NCBI GenBank assembly: GCA_028671895.1
Contig: CM053794.1
Location: 39,510,501-39,574,500 of the forward strand
DNA length: 64,000 nucleotides
Source of the DNA: Oenanthe sinensis
Lineage: Eukaryota > Streptophyta > Magnoliopsida > Apiales > Apiaceae
Direction: 5' to 3'
A program made the translations under genes and the position numbers. Position 1 is the stretch's first letter. Every line of letters starts with the position of its first letter. This document shows, piece by piece, positions 1 to 14,000 of the stretch. The notes beneath the pieces are model-generated. The model worked only from the letters and a program-made list of their open reading frames with translations. It was not told where the DNA came from and did not search any database.

Positions 1-2
1 AA

Positions 3-3000
3 ATGAGATCAAACATTGTTACTGAGGTAATCATTTCCTCTCTCTCTCTCTCTCCATTAATTTATCTCGCTATATTTATTCATGTATATAAATATTTGTG
101 TCTATATGTACACTTGTTCTCATATATATGGAGCTGGGAATTTGTTTTACTTGGTGAATTTCTGTTTCTCAACTGTGTGATTACATTTGTGCTTCGTATG
201 ATCATGGTGTTTGTTGACTCATTTCTGTGATTTTGAGGGAGTGAAAAACCCTAATTTTTACTTCTAATCAGATTATTATTATTATTATTATTTAAAGTTT
301 TGCTTGCAAGAGTTAAGGGATGAGGCTTACAGTAGTTTCTAATTTTACAATGAATAAAAGACATGACGATAGTGCATATGTTAGCTGAAAATTGGTGCTC
401 TGTATAATCTAGATTCATACAGTAGAGCTGTATCGTAATATTATGCTACCAAGTAAGTTTCAGTGAGATCATTGACTGGTGGGCAGGGATGCTTCATAGA
501 TAAAGGACGACACAAGTTCTGACAAAATAAGAGCTCTACATATGTTTGTGTGTACCAGATATTAAGTAAATGGTGGAGGGGAAAGGGAGGATTGGAATCC
601 ATTACCTTCTGCCATAGGGAGGGGAAGGGGAATGAGTCGTGCCACCAGGGGGCTTATCACTAGGCTTTCAACGGATTCTCAAAGAAGAGCATTATTATGT
701 CTGCTTTTAGCTGTAAATATATTGTGGCCTAGTTTGTTTTGGTGTATCTGTAATTACCAGTTACTTGTAACATAATTGGGTTACTATATCTGGTTAAATG
801 AATTATAAGTTTGAAAAAGTAACTTCAACTTCCCAGGTACTTGGTCACCTAGACCCCCATGATCACCACAAGTAAAGTACCCATTTAATTGTTAATATGA
901 TCACCGCACATAGTAAAATAGTCACCACAAGTAACATATTCATTTTAATTGCTAAAACATGGGTTATATTGTTTATTTATGTAGCTTACACAGTCATGAA
1001 CAACCCTCTCTCTCTCTCTCACTCACTCACTCTGTGTGTGAGTGTGTGTATAATGCATGAACCATTGAAACTTCATGTCAAACATGTTTGTGGTTTGCCT
1101 ATGTGTGGAATGGAAATATTCTGATGCAAAGCACCAACTCTTTTTATGTCATTCCTTTCAATTTGGTATATTTATGTAGCTTACACAGTCATGAACAACC
1201 CTCTCTCTCTCTCTCTCTCACTCACTCACTCTGTGTGTGAGTGTGTGTATAATGCATGAACCATTGAAACTTCATGTCAAACATGTTTGTGGTTTGCCTA
1301 TGTGTGGAATGGAAATATTCTGATGCAAAGCACCAACTCTTTTCATGTCATTCCTCTCAATTTGGTAACGATGGGCATAATAACAAACCGTCATCGTTTA
1401 AGATGTTGACTTTGATCTTATATTCTCTTTTGTTTTGGCTTCACTGTCATGTATGCATAGGCGGGATTGCCAACTAGAATAGGGCAATGGTGGGAAGGCA
1501 TTCCATTCCTTACTTCTGTAGTGATTATTGTATGTGCGGCTATATATTTACTTTGTCTTTTGGCTGGATATGACTCCTTCATGGAAGTATGTTTTTTACC
1601 CGTCGCTGTTCTAACAAGGTTTCAAGGTGTGTACTTCATTTCAAAGGGATAACTTCTGTTTATGATGCTAAGTTAGTTTATATTATCCATGGTTTGAATC
1701 CGGATTCTACTTATTTAGTCGGTAAATCGTTAATCTTTTTGTTCTTGCAGTTTACAGGATTTACAGTTCTGTAATATTTCATGGGTCGATATTGCATGTG
1801 CTATTCAACATGTTGGCATTTGTTCCTCTTGGTTCTGAGCTGGAGAGGATCATGGGGTCCATCCGCTTGTCGTACATCACAATTCTTTTGGCCACAAGCA
1901 ATGCTCTATTGAATCTTCTTATTGCCGTATTGGCAGCCCATATCCCTTTTCACCCTTATCCACATTTCATGAATGAGTGTGCCATTGGTTTCTCAGGAAT
2001 ACTCTTTTCTATGATCGTTATAGAAACAAGTCTAAGTGGAGCTCAATACAGAAGGTACTTACACTTTTTTGTTGAATTTGTAATAGCTGTAAGAGGTATA
2101 TCTTTATCCTAAATTTGACGGGGGTATTCTGTTCATGCAGTGTATTTGGACTATTTAACGTGCCTGCTCAATGGTACATGCAGTGACTTGCTTATAGGGT
2201 AACTTTATTTTCATAAGCCTTCTGTCCTTTAAATCTTTACTCTTTGCAATTTCTTAGGTACGCATGGATCTTATTGGTTGTGTTCCAGCTTATTATGTCC
2301 AATGTGTCATTACTTGGGCATTTATGCGGCATTTTGTCTGGATTTGCATGTATGCTTCTGTGACAAACTTTTAACCCCCCCCCCCCCCCCCCCCACCTCC
2401 AAACTCTCCAAAAAAAAAAATCTCTTAGTTGTAGATTTGTTTCACAGCACTTTCTTCCTTGTGGCAGATACTTATGGTTTATTCAACTTTCTTGTTCTGG
2501 GACCATCCTTTTATTCATCAATTGAATCCTCAACATGGCTCGTAAGTACTTTCAGCTTATTGGTTCTTATAATTTATTGATTGTAGCATGTTATGATATT
2601 GACGAAAGAAGATGAAGATATTTTAGGTTTGTATCGATTAATACTCTTCCACGAAGATTATTGCACTTCTTCTGCTAACGAGGCTACAAGCAAATATCAT
2701 ATATTTATTTCTTATGTTTAATTTCTATGCGTTGTGTCAAATGATTCACAGGCCATATACATCTCCGCTTCTTCATGGCTATATTTTTAGTAATGTTATT
2801 TTTAATTCTTGAAGGCATATTTCTTTGTATTTTCTGTACAGTCCACCTGCGTAAGGAGACCAAAATATATAATGTGCACTGGCGGAAACCCTTCAGGATA
2901 TCTTCCTACATATTCAAATCAAAATATGTCTAGGTAGTTCCGTAGTTTTTAATTGTTTTTTCCTTTTGTGTATTTATTTAAAATCAAAGACAAACCCTTA

Positions 3001-4831
3001 TGTGTTTTATTTTGATTTTGAATACTATAAGTGGACTGCTCTCTGGAAATATATGGAGGAACCTCTCTTCATGGATGCCACAAAGAGAGACTTCTGCTCA
3101 GGTATCAAGAAAACTTCTCCAAAACATCAGTGGTACATATGGTACTCTGTGGCCATGCATGTCTGTGCACATTGCTATATGAAATAATAATGTAGTTTTG
3201 TTACAATTTTAATCTTCGTTATTAATTGCAATTTGCAAATTTGTTTTCTTATTGGTAGAAGACTGAAGAGGCTCCACCTACCATGCTCTTTGTGTTCTTT
3301 TGCTGTCACTAATTATGCCTATATTATACTTCATAATTTTTAAGAGAAGCCTCAAATATCACACATTTGTTTCGGTTGAGAATTCAGTAAATATTCTCAT
3401 TAATATATGTGCACACCAGATTTTTTTAGAGATTATGTTTTATTGTCTGTTTCTCAGAAATCCTAGCTTGTAAAAGAGAGTTTTACATCTTGACAAGTTG
3501 ATACATTTTTATGGGTAGATATTGGAGAGCCCTGTAGTAAATTCAGTGTCAACCCAAGATAATACTAAACATCCAAGCAAAAGAGCATCTCAAATAAGGT
3601 ACTTGGTATAGATGAGTACAAATAACTAATAAACTACAAGATCCAGAGCTGTAGCAAAGGCATGTGTGGATGAAGCATCATGGGATTATATTAACTTTAG
3701 TAGCATCCTATCTATTGGATAGTCAGAAATAACTTAAGGAGTTGAGGTGTAGTTACCCATATTTTGGTATTAACTGGTATCTGGGTCATTGATGCATGCA
3801 ACTGACGTGAGTACGTGACCCAACAGTTAGACAAATAAGCAATTAAATTTGCCTAATATATCTTTTTTCAGTCTTCACAATTTAGTAATTTCAGCTATCA
3901 TATGCAGTCAGCAGATGATAGCAGGTTCCCTGGGACAGGTAGAACCCTTGCTTCTGGACGGAATACAAATTCTTCTACTGTGAACTCTGACTTGAGCTTG
4001 CAAGCTAGACTCTTGGATAATAGTAGCACCCCAAACAATCCATTAAGCACAGCAGTTGCAGCTGGACAGCCAATACTTGATGGAAGGTACTACAAATAGT
4101 TGTTTCTTTGTTCTTTATTATGTTAATGAGTTCCTATAGGTGTACTCTTGATACTCTAGCTCTAGTTTATTCTCCTGCTTAAGAAGAATATCATTGCTGC
4201 TGCTTTATTTTGCTTGTTTTCTCTCTTGTAAATGGAAATAAATTTGACAATAGATTTCTTGTAAATTATCTGTTTTTCAAACAATTTAGCACCCATTTAT
4301 TTTGATCACAAATAAATGGAGTCGTGTGTTGGTGTGTTGCTTGATTATAACCGATTATTATTGAAAGTTTATATATTTGTTATTAAAAGGTAGTCCTTAA
4401 CCTTATAGGAGGCCAGTGGTAGAAAATGCCACAGCAGCTGCAGCCACGGGACTTCAAGGTCATCAGGTTGAGAAAAGTTGAACAACTGTATTTTAATTTT
4501 AGGTTACCTGGTGTTTGACAGATCTTATGTACTTGTATTTGTATTTTCAGGTTCCAGTTGTGTCTGATGAAGAAATTCAAAAACTTGTAGCAATGGGGTT
4601 TGAAAGGGTAAATATTAAGACTAGTGTTTGATTCTCACTAAATCTACTTCCTATCTTTGTTTCTTGGTTTTTCTTTTGCTATCTCATTTAATTTGGTTAC
4701 TTATTTTATTAAGAGTTTAGCCTTTTTGGGAGCAGACACAGGTTGAAGTTGCACTGGCAGCCGCTGATGGGGATCTAAATGTAGCTGTTGAAATTCTCAT
4801 GAGCCAAGAGGTGGGCGTTTTAGACATATGA
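3..4831 (+). CDS. RBL15: Rhomboid-like intramembrane protease with C-terminal UBA domain (RBL15 type)
   Basis: Twelve exons read as one 414-residue protein: 3-26, 1461-1626, 1751-2054, 2141-2173, 2258-2349, 2468-2541, 2842-2933, 3032-3101, 3908-4086, 4409-4466, 4551-4607, 4736-4831. The start is the ATG at 3; its 24-nt exon (MRSNIVTE) joins AGLPTR at 1461, as in Arabidopsis RBL15 as I remember it. The rhomboid core has several hydrophobic segments, HxxxN in the second (H79, N83), the catalytic serine in GFSG (S145) and the catalytic histidine in GHLCG (H198), so it should be an active serine protease cutting within membranes. A UBA fold (LVAMGFE...ALAAADGDLNVAVEIL) fills the last ~50 residues and should bind ubiquitin. 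The exon 9 start is uncertain: 3872 is also in frame and adds 12 residues. The promoter lies outside the window. Confidence 0.9.
976..1367. repeat. Tandem duplication of ~197 bp in RBL15 intron 1
   Basis: Two head-to-tail copies, about 976-1170 and 1171-1367, both begin TTTATGTAGCTTACACAG and end near ATTTGGTA. They differ mainly by four extra bases in an internal CT run and a few substitutions. Each carries a CT microsatellite followed by CACTCACTC and a GT-rich stretch. The duplication lies in the 1.4-kb first intron and does not touch coding sequence. Short ATG-started frames over it look like chance. Confidence 0.9.
2374..2395 (+). repeat. Poly-C tract in RBL15 intron 5
   Basis: An almost pure run of C, followed by ACCTCC and then a run of A, lies between exon 5 and exon 6. 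It is intronic. Long single-base runs like this (also near 12162, 19482, 23470, 23525 and 35612) are prone to length error in sequencing. Confidence 0.7.
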
Positions 4832-6839
4832 TTTTTAGTGATTTTGCTGTTTTATGAAGCTGTGATTTTTTTCTGACTAAGCAGGGATAGATGACAGAGA
4901 AGGCATATTCACTAAAATTTACCAGAACCTCCTTCAGATTAAAAGCTTCTGCATGTTAACTTTGGTTCGCTGCATCGAAATCTATATCGGGAACTTTTTT
5001 GTTCGCAGAGCTGTTCGGGCTTTAATTCTAAGTCACCTTACATTTCTTAGTTTGCTTTTACTGTTTACTGTTTGGGTCCGTCTTTGTGGGATGTATAGCA
5101 AATGTAACTCATGAGAAAGTTCAAACAAACAGTTAGAAATTTTACTCAAAATTAAATCATCCGGTTGAATCATCGTTGCTAATTTGTTAGATGGTATTTT
5201 TTATATTATCATCTATTTTATTTAACTTTTAAATTTAAATTTAATTTAATTTTTTTCATATGCTTTTAAATTTTAATTTTATAAACTAATGAGTTAGAGT
5301 CTGATTGATTAACCGATCAAATACTTTTAACTTAAATTTTATGAATATTAAAATTTTGTACTTAAAAGTATTTAATAAATTGCATATGGATTTATATTCT
5401 ATGTATTGTGATGTATTTAAATTTAAATTTTTTAATTTAACTATGTATTTTAATGTAATAATTTAATAAATAAACTACATAGAAATTTGTTTTGAAATTT
5501 CATAATTTTGACACAAATTCATTGAATTTATATATTCAATTTAGGGGTGTATTCAATCTCGATTTATAAGTATTGATAATACTCCATTGATTTTTATTAA
5601 TTATGTTTGATTCATGATTTCATAGATTATATACATAATTCATGGAGTTCGCGTAGAAATGTTTTTGAATATCCCTAGATTTTAATTGATTAATAATAAT
5701 TCATATTGAATATCCTTGAATTTTAAATCATTAATTAAAATCTTGATTGAATACCCCAATATTTTAAAGTATGGTTTAAAATTTTGATTGAATACCCAAG
5801 ATTTTACAGTATTATTTAAAATACTGATTGAGCCCCCCAGATTTTTAAAATACAAAAAAAATACTCCATAATCCCAATTAAATACATCCCTTTAATATTT
5901 TATTTTTAAAATATATATTTTTAGACCAAGTTATTTGAATTAAACTATATTACAATCGATCATATATATTGTAGGATAAAAAATTCTTTGTTGTTTTATT
6001 TTAGATATCATTTTTTGTTCTTTGGTATATTTTAATTCAATTATATTTTATGTAATAGCTTTCATTTGATTTTTAATAATTCAGTTCCGTATTATTGGTG
6101 TGGGACTGTGTGTGGTCATAGTTTGAGGAATCTATACTATATTATTATATTACTATAATCCAAAGATTAAAAATTTTGATCAGGGTTAGTATTGGGTTAC
6201 GATCCTAAAAATATACGTGTATTAGATATAATTTTATTTACAAGGGTTATTTTTATAAATACAATAGGTATACATTATTATTACAAAATTTTCACTCAAT
6301 TTTTGTATTGAAATAGTTTATGTTCTAAGGTCATCATTAGGGTTCTTTTTTTCTCTCTCTATATATAATCTAAAATTTTATTTTTTAGGCTCAAATTATA
6401 TATTTATTATAATACAGTTTCAAATTATAAAATATTTATATTAAATAGAATAAATTTATATAATCTGACAAAAAAAGAATAAATTTATATATAAAATAAG
6501 AGAACATATAATATTAAAATAAACTCTTAATATTATAAAATTTTATATTATATATCAATAAAAATAAAAATAAAAAATTAATTTATTTAAATAGCAGTTA
6601 TCTCGCACGAGTTATAAGTTTGTATATATAAGTTATGTTTATTATATTATTGTTACAGATTTTGATAACAGTTTTTTGTTAAAAAAAACCGAGTAAAGAA
6701 ATTTTAGTTCCCGTCTATGTAAAGGAAAACGTGGAGAGTTCCTATAATTTTATAATGTGTAATTAAATTTACACTATAAAAGAAACCAGTAATTTTGATA
6801 GTGAAAATACGAATATTGAATAAATAAGTAAATAACGAG
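4832..6839. other. AT-rich spacer between RBL15 and the S17 gene
   Basis: No gene is seen. The first few hundred bases are presumably RBL15 3' UTR. From about 5180 the sequence becomes extremely AT-rich and contains the MITE-like element at 5544-5891. The last part is the upstream region of the S17 gene. Confidence 0.6.
5544..5891. mobile_element. MITE-like element with GGGGTGTATT/GGGATGTATT ends
   Basis: The left end reads GGGGTGTATTCAAT and the right end, reversed, GGGATGTATTTAAT. Both flanks carry TTA (left TTTA, right TTTA), the target preferred by PIF/Harbinger (Tourist) elements. The inside repeats the motif 'TTGAATACCC...ATTTTAAA' several times with no coding capacity. At ~348 bp it fits a non-autonomous miniature element. 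Family assignment is an inference from the termini and flanks. Confidence 0.55.
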
Positions 6840-6980
6840 GTGATTGGGCCAAGGCACATTAACATCTGTTGCGGCTAGGTTATTTCTGCAAGACAGAGTG
6901 TCTCAAGAGCTCAACGAACAACTACGAGCAACACTACCGTCTACCAGTACAGTAAGAGTAAGAGGAGGAGGAGGAGAAGA
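6840..6980 (+). promoter_or_regulatory. Probable 5' UTR exon of the S17 gene
   Basis: A less AT-rich stretch ends in a GA-rich segment and a good donor (GAG|GTAAAT at about 6980/6981), 170 bp upstream of the S17 start codon. This resembles a plant 5' UTR exon followed by a leader intron. No acceptor was fixed with confidence, and transcript data would be needed to confirm it. Confidence 0.35.
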
Positions 6981-7153
6981 GGTAAATACACACACACACA
7001 CACTACTTACTGATTCACTCATTTGTATTCCCCAATTACGAGGAATTATAAGCTATCGAGTGACTAATTGTTGATTAACTTGTTATATCACATTGTTTGG
7101 ATTTTTGTTATATTTGATAAGGGGAAATAAATAAGAAAGGGGGGGGGGTGAAG

Positions 7154-8204
7154 ATGAAGCCGGTGGTGGGAATGGTTGTATCCAACAAGATGCAGAAGTC
7201 TGTTGTGGTGGCCGTTGATAGGCTCTTTCACAATAAGCTCTACAATCGTTACGTCAAGCGAACTTCCAAGTTCATGGCTCATGACGAACAGAATCAGTGC
7301 AACATTGGTGACCGAGTTAGTTCACATCTCTATTCATGTACATTTATAATTGTTTTCTATGAGCATATATGATTCTTTATGCCAAGGGATGATTGCAATT
7401 AGCTAAAATCCTACATAGTTGCACATTTTACAAGAGACTTACAATTTTGCTTCTTGTTTTTTCTAATTCTTTACGTTGTTTGTCTACTGTCTAACTATGT
7501 TTTAAGATGGTAAGCCAAAGACAGAGTCTCTTTAAATCTGTAGCCGCCTAAGAAGAAGACACTTTCACATACCTTACATAGCATTGTTCTTCCTCTTGGT
7601 TATCTAAGCAAATAATCATACTATTGCTCAAATAGAAGACCATGAAAAAATATGAAAATTTACAATTTGTTTGTAAACACTACTAAATTCTAAATTATTT
7701 TTCACTAAATGCTGCTATGTCCAGAAACAGAAGGAATAAATTATCTGATAAAGCTAAGGGCAATATAAGCATCAGATGATTCAATGAGTTGATCAAGGCT
7801 TTTATAATTAGGAGTAAGCTGCATGCCAAGAAGCATGAGAAACTAGAATACTATATGTTGTATCAGTGCACTTATATTATGACGATTATATCATTTTTGT
7901 ATGATATATTGAGTCTATATCATGGGTGCGGCTAGTGACATACTTCATTGACAGAATGACAGTCACTATTTTACGTTTATATATTCATGTAGCCTTTTGT
8001 GTTACAACTTGACAGTTGACACACTGACTGTGTATTTGACTGTTCGAACTGTAGGTAAAGTTGGATCCTTCTAGACCATTAAGCAAGCACAAGCGCTGGG
8101 TTGTTGCTGAGATTTTGAAAAAAGCACGAATATATCTCCCACCAGCAAAAACTACTACCGAAGCTAACACCCAAACAGAAGTACCAGCTTCGTCTTCTTC
8201 TTGA
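7154..8204 (+). CDS. Small ribosomal subunit protein uS17, organelle (bacterial-like) type
   Basis: Two exons, 7154-7315 and 8055-8204, encode 103 residues. The protein starts MKPVVGMVVSNKMQKSVVVA and carries the S17 signature: an OB-fold strand pair (GMVV...KSVVVAVDR), then KRTSKFMAHDE, NIGDRVKLDPSRPLSKHKRW and VAEILKKARIY. S17 binds 16S-type rRNA early in small-subunit assembly. The bacterial-like sequence without a long transit peptide resembles the plant mitochondrial S17 of the At1g49400 type, so the mitochondrion is the likely site; this is inferred. A serine-rich tail (ASSS) ends the protein. The ATG at 7154 was chosen because it follows GTGAAG and gives the family N-terminus. The intron is GT-AG, between R and VKLD. 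Confidence 0.88.
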
Positions 8205-11031
8205 CTCTTGAGGTTTGTATAAAGCCTTTTTTATTTTATTAAATTTCACTCAGTGCTCGTGACAAAATTTAATATTATAATACATGATCTCATTTTTAAA
8301 GCCCTTCTTAAAGGACTGCTGCTGTGTCTATTTATGTGATTTTTATATTATGATATACATAGAAATCGAAAGATATATGAGGTGAAACCTGAGCCGTCTC
8401 TCTAGAGTCCTGATCTAAATATGTAATCTTTTTTTTGCTAATTAAATATGTCATCATTGTTTTTAGGCAAGAGTCAAGTTCATTTTAAATCTGTAGGGAT
8501 TTTTTTATTTTGGCCTTCAGACTACCTCTGAAAAAATAATTCCTGTTTTTGAAGTTCCCACATTTCTTTCTCATAAAATTTATTCTTCTCGCGTTAATAT
8601 GTTAGCCTATTATTAGGTTTTTAATTTTAATGAAGTAACTTATTGACTAGTGATAATTTGATTAGAGTTATCTCAAACTGTATTCTATGCAAGTGTATTA
8701 TCTACAAATTGGCATATGTTAGAAGATTTGACTTTAAATTTTGGTTCAACTTTACCTTCTGTCAGTTCTGATTAAGGGCTTACAGAAATCTATTCGAGAA
8801 AACCTAGTGACCCTATGTTTTAGTAGTGGTCATTTCTTAACAAGGTAGATCTTGTTAGTTCATAGGAAAATGAGAGAAAATTGGAGTATAAGTATCTATT
8901 TATGTTTTATAACAATGAGTATCTTTCTTCCTTCACGTTCTTGTTATTTTCTAGATGCCAAGCCTTTTTTCCCTGCTTTATAAAAGTATAAATTCGTTGA
9001 TACTCTGAAGTCTTGACCACAGATCACTTCGTTGATGCTCCGAGTCTCTGACCACAGATCACCTAATATAACTTATGAGCATTCTTGTGATGTGCGTGTT
9101 TCTACTGCTTTAACTTGCATTTGAGCTTAAATTTTGCAGAATCTTTTGGATCCTTACCTGTTGAACTATTGTTTAATTCATTGATCTATTATCTGTAGAG
9201 GAACTTTAAACATGGTTTGAAGCTGCAGACTTGTCTAGTGGACAATGTCGACTTTTAGTTTTTGTGCAGACATATTGTTCCGTTTTTAAACATGGAGACT
9301 TTTTTTATCGAAAGAAACAATTTCGACTTGGTGTTAATTTATTGCAGACATATTGTTGTATCGAGTTTTTCTTGATCTTATTTGTAAATAATTTCTAGAA
9401 TTGATTTTCAGGTGCGCAAGAGGGTCAAGATTTAATACAGGCTGTTAATGTTGTTCGGTCGTCCAATCTATCATATTATGTCAGCTGTTGCAGGAGTGTA
9501 TTCACAAAAAGTAATCCTTCCTGAATTCTCACCTATTACCATCTTGGTTTGTAACTTATTTCTTAGTCAATTTCTTTGTGCTTTTGGAAACTTCTTGCAA
9601 GTTTTGAAAGAGGTGGTGCGGAGGTGAGAAGCAACGAGAAAAAAACTGAGGCCAGCACTGGATTTTTTGATAAATAAAAATAGTCGTGCTTGAGCTCACT
9701 TTGTTTCAAAGATACAACTGGGTACATGCAACATCCAATTTGGATTGACATATTTTTAGATGTTTCTTAAAAAATTAATAGTTTAATTATAGTATTATTT
9801 ACATGCGATTCTATGATATATTTTTAATCTTATATACGTACATCTGTATTTATTTAATTGTATGTTATTGTTTATTTTGACAATCTTGCCAGTGATGAAC
9901 AATAGTAAGATACAGATATACCAGAGATCATTCGTTTTAAGTTGTCACTTATTATCTAGTCCAAAGTAATTATATAACCTGGTGTTAGAAGCCGAATTTA
10001 TTTTTTACAACTAAATTGATTGTTGTATAAATGGTGACATTTCAAAAGGTGGAATATAATCACTATTCCAATCATTCTTGTTTGATTAAAAACAAATTCA
10101 GCATCTATCAAGACCTTACATTTTTACTTATAATAATAGAATAACTATTCGAATAAATGCGCAAGTTCAAAAAATGTTTTTAAAATAATTTTTTAAATAA
10201 TGTAATAATGCTTTTTTTTTTGAGGAATAATGTAATAATGCTGACCTGGTTGAATGAAAAATTTTAATTGGTGCGATCAATATAAATGTAAAGGGATTTC
10301 ATCTCATTTATTATTTTTTACAACCAATTAAAATATGATAAATAATATTTGGAAACTATTTTGAAAATTTATCCAAAAACTCTAATATTTCTCTGATTAT
10401 TGATACCAATATTTAACTTAAGAAATGTGCCATTTATGAAAAGCAATTTCCAAAAGTAACAAGAGTACAAATCAAGTTTATAAAAAGTGATTTTTCCTAA
10501 TTCTAGACAAAATTAGATTTATCGAATTTCCCAAAATACCCTTTTTATCCAACTGGTCATGTTAATCACTCCCCGCCGTAACTCGGTTTAAGCACCTTTA
10601 GCTGACTTGGGCCAGAAGTACTTGCCCATTTAACAAAGGCTTTATTAATCTCACGGCCGCCTTCACTACAACCGCTCTCTCCATCTGCCACGTACCCTAT
10701 AAATTAACTCCTTTTTACTCAGTCGGGCAATTCTAATTTGTCCTTCAGAATTCAATACATGACCCTAGTGGAGAGTAAACCCTAACTTTTATTTCCCAAA
10801 TTAACCCCATCTTTGTAGTTAATACCAACTCTATCCTTTTCATCGAAAATCAAAACTCAAGAACAGAGTGCGTTTTGTTCCTTTTTCTCTACTCAGTTTT
10901 TCCCGAGTGTCTCTCCTCTCCAAATCTCATTCTCTCCCTCTCTTTATACACACACATATATACACAAACACAATTACAGTGTGTTTGTATCTATATTAGG
11001 CTATTCAGATTCAATTGATTAGACGAAGACC
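8205..11031. other. Spacer: S17 3' region and UBP12 upstream/5' UTR
   Basis: No coding gene is seen. The base after the S17 stop codon leads to a possible 3' UTR intron (donor TTGAG|GTTTG near 8211, acceptor TTTTCAG near 9410). At about 8993-9062 a 35-bp unit with GACCACAGATCAC is repeated twice in tandem. From 9760 to 10550 the DNA is AT-rich. From 10860 to 11031 a CT-rich leader (CTCTCC repeats, CACACATATATACAC) precedes the UBP12 start and is probably its 5' UTR. Confidence 0.5.
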
Positions 11032-14000
11032 ATGACTATGCTAACTCAACAACCGTTAGATGTGAGTTTCTCGCCGCACCATATTTTTGAATTTTGCATT
11101 GCTTTGTTATATGTACGCGTGATTCTATATATACGAGTGTGTGTATTGCTTCGTCGATGGATTTCGCATGAGGTTTGATTGTTTGTGTGATCCCCTAGGG
11201 TTTTGGTTTTGTACGGATTCAATTTAGCTATTTTGATCGCTTTAGGTTTTCAAAATTAGGGTTTTGTTTAGTGATTTACAGTTAGGGTTTACTGGATCAG
11301 GTGGATTCTTGATTATTCGTTAGTTGTTATCATATTTAATGATTTTCTTGATTGATTATTTAGCAAGATGATGATGAGATGCTGGTGCCACATCAAGAAC
11401 TAGTTGAAGCCCCCCAGCCTGTGGAGGGTCCTCTTTGTGTCGAAGGGCCTCAGCCTATGGACGGTTCGTACATCTCTTTCTATTTTAGAAATCAGCTTTG
11501 TTAAAAACTGTGAAATTTTGATCTGGTTGCCTGTTTTCTTGTATTGTAACATTTTTTGTTATTGTTTAGTTGTTGCACAAACTGAGAGTACAAACGCTGT
11601 GGACAATCAAGCGGCTGATGAGCCACAGGCGTCTAGGTTCACGTGGACGATTGAGAACTTTTCTAGACTTAACACCAAGAAGCAGTATTCAGATGTTTTT
11701 GTTGTTGGTGGTTTTAAATGGTACTTTGATCCATAACTACCTCATTAATTTATATATCTACACACACATGCATGCTGCTTTCTTCTTGGCATTTGACCTG
11801 AATATTTTCTTGACACAGGCGTGTGCTTATTTTTCCCAAGGGTAACAATGTGGACCACCTGTCTATGTACCTAGATGTTGCAGATTCGGCAACATTGCCC
11901 TATGGGTGGAGTAGATATGCACAGTTTAGTCTGGCTGTAGTTAATCAGATTCAACCCAAGTACACTCTAAAGAAAGGTATCATTCAGAATAGACTATCTT
12001 TGTTTTGTGCATGAGATGCAAACTTGTCATTTGTCAGAGTAGAGAGTAGATATACTGAAAGTTCATATTTAGCTATCTTATAAGTTAATATTCTTTTGCT
12101 TCTTTGTTTGCAAAAAACATTTATTACTCATTGTAGTAGTCTATTTTCCACAGAAAGACCCCCCCCCCCCGGCCCCCTTCTAAGAAACAATATGCGAGAA
12201 AACGACTTGTGTGAAATTTGTTGACAATGAAAGGATAAGAGAACAAAATCGTGTATGGTTACCATTGGACAAACAACCTGTGTATACATATAGCTCAATG
12301 TAGTTGACTGCGACACAAAATTCCATGATCTCTATTTTTACATTTTGGTTCCCTCAAACATGATATTTTTATCCATGGAAAAACTGTTAAACATCATAGG
12401 TTTAAATAACTTGCAGTGCGAAATGACATAAGTTTGAGGCTATATTATGTTTTTTTTGTAGGTGTGAATTGTCTGATGCTGTAGCAAATTAATCATATAT
12501 TGCATAGAGTCAGCTAATTCTCTGAACCCTTTGTAGTACCAGCAACTTTCTGTTCATGGCAGCAATTAATTAATCAATAATTTGAAATATAGTGAAGTGT
12601 TTGGAAACAATTGTGTTTTTCATACTTTTTTTACTTGAGCTGTAATATAATTATTTGCTTAATTAACTGAGATGAAGAACAATACTGTGTAATGTGTGTG
12701 CGTCTTTTTCCATAGCTGGCTAGTGGCTACAGATGTAACATGTAAATACTAAATAGACCGTCTTTGGCTTAACATATTAAAATGTAGTTACGAAGGCTAG
12801 AGAAGCTATAAGCAGGGCACCCTTAGATTTTAAAGGACTTCGAATGAGGAATTTCTTACATTCTTGCATGGAATAGAGCTATGATTATGTTTGTTTGTGT
12901 TATAATTGACTTTCTTTATCCATGGGCCCACGGTGGGGTTACCAAGAGACTGAAGATATCTATTTACGAGTTTCTGTAGCGAACTTCATCTTATCCAAGT
13001 TACACAGATTGTGATATAATATTCTTAGTTCTATAGAAACTTTATCACAAAACAAGTTTGATGTGCTATTAACTGTACTTTTGTTTTTAACTGAAAATGA
13101 AATGTGGATTCTTGTAGACACTCAGCACCAATTTCATGCAAGGGAAAGTGATTGGGGCTTCACATCTTTTATGTCACTTAGTGAGCTTTATGATCCGAAT
13201 AAAGGTTTTCTTGTGAATGACACATGCATTATAGAGGCTGATGTTGCTGTACGTAAGGTTGTTGATTACTGGACATATGATTCGAAGAAAGAGACCGGTT
13301 ATGTTGGACTTAAAAACCAAGGAGCAACTTGTTACATGAATTCTCTTCTTCAGACTTTGTACCATATACCTTATTTCAGGAAGGTCGGGGATGTGTTCTA
13401 AAGCGTTTATCACAATTTTTTGTTTGCTTTTATGTGGATAGATTCGTTACTCATTGTTATTTGCATCAGGCTGTGTATCATATGCCAACGACAGAGAATG
13501 ACATACCCACGGGAAGCATTCCTCTTGCTTTACAGAGTTTATTTTACAAGCTCCAATATAACGACACTAGTGTTGCAACAAAAGAATTAACCAAGTCTTT
13601 TGGGTGGGACACATACGATTCATTCATGCAGCATGATGTTCAAGAACTTAACAGAGTGTTAAGTGAAAAGCTTGAAGATAAGATGAAGGTATCCTGTAGT
13701 TTGCTAATTAGCCTTCAGGCCATTCACCGCACATATTTTTTTTAGCCCTACATTGAATTCTACCTCTGGTCCTATTGCAGGGTACGGTTGTGGAAGGGAC
13801 AATACAGAAATTATTTGAAGGTCACCATATGAATTATATTGAATGCATCAATGTGGACTTCAAATCTACAAGAAAAGAATCATTTTATGGTACTACTTTA
13901 ATTGGTTCAAGCAGTTTACTCTTCCATAACTATGTTGATGGTAATTTTTTTATGGTTATGTACTTGTGTATTCTTATGTTTGCAGATTTACAACTTGATG

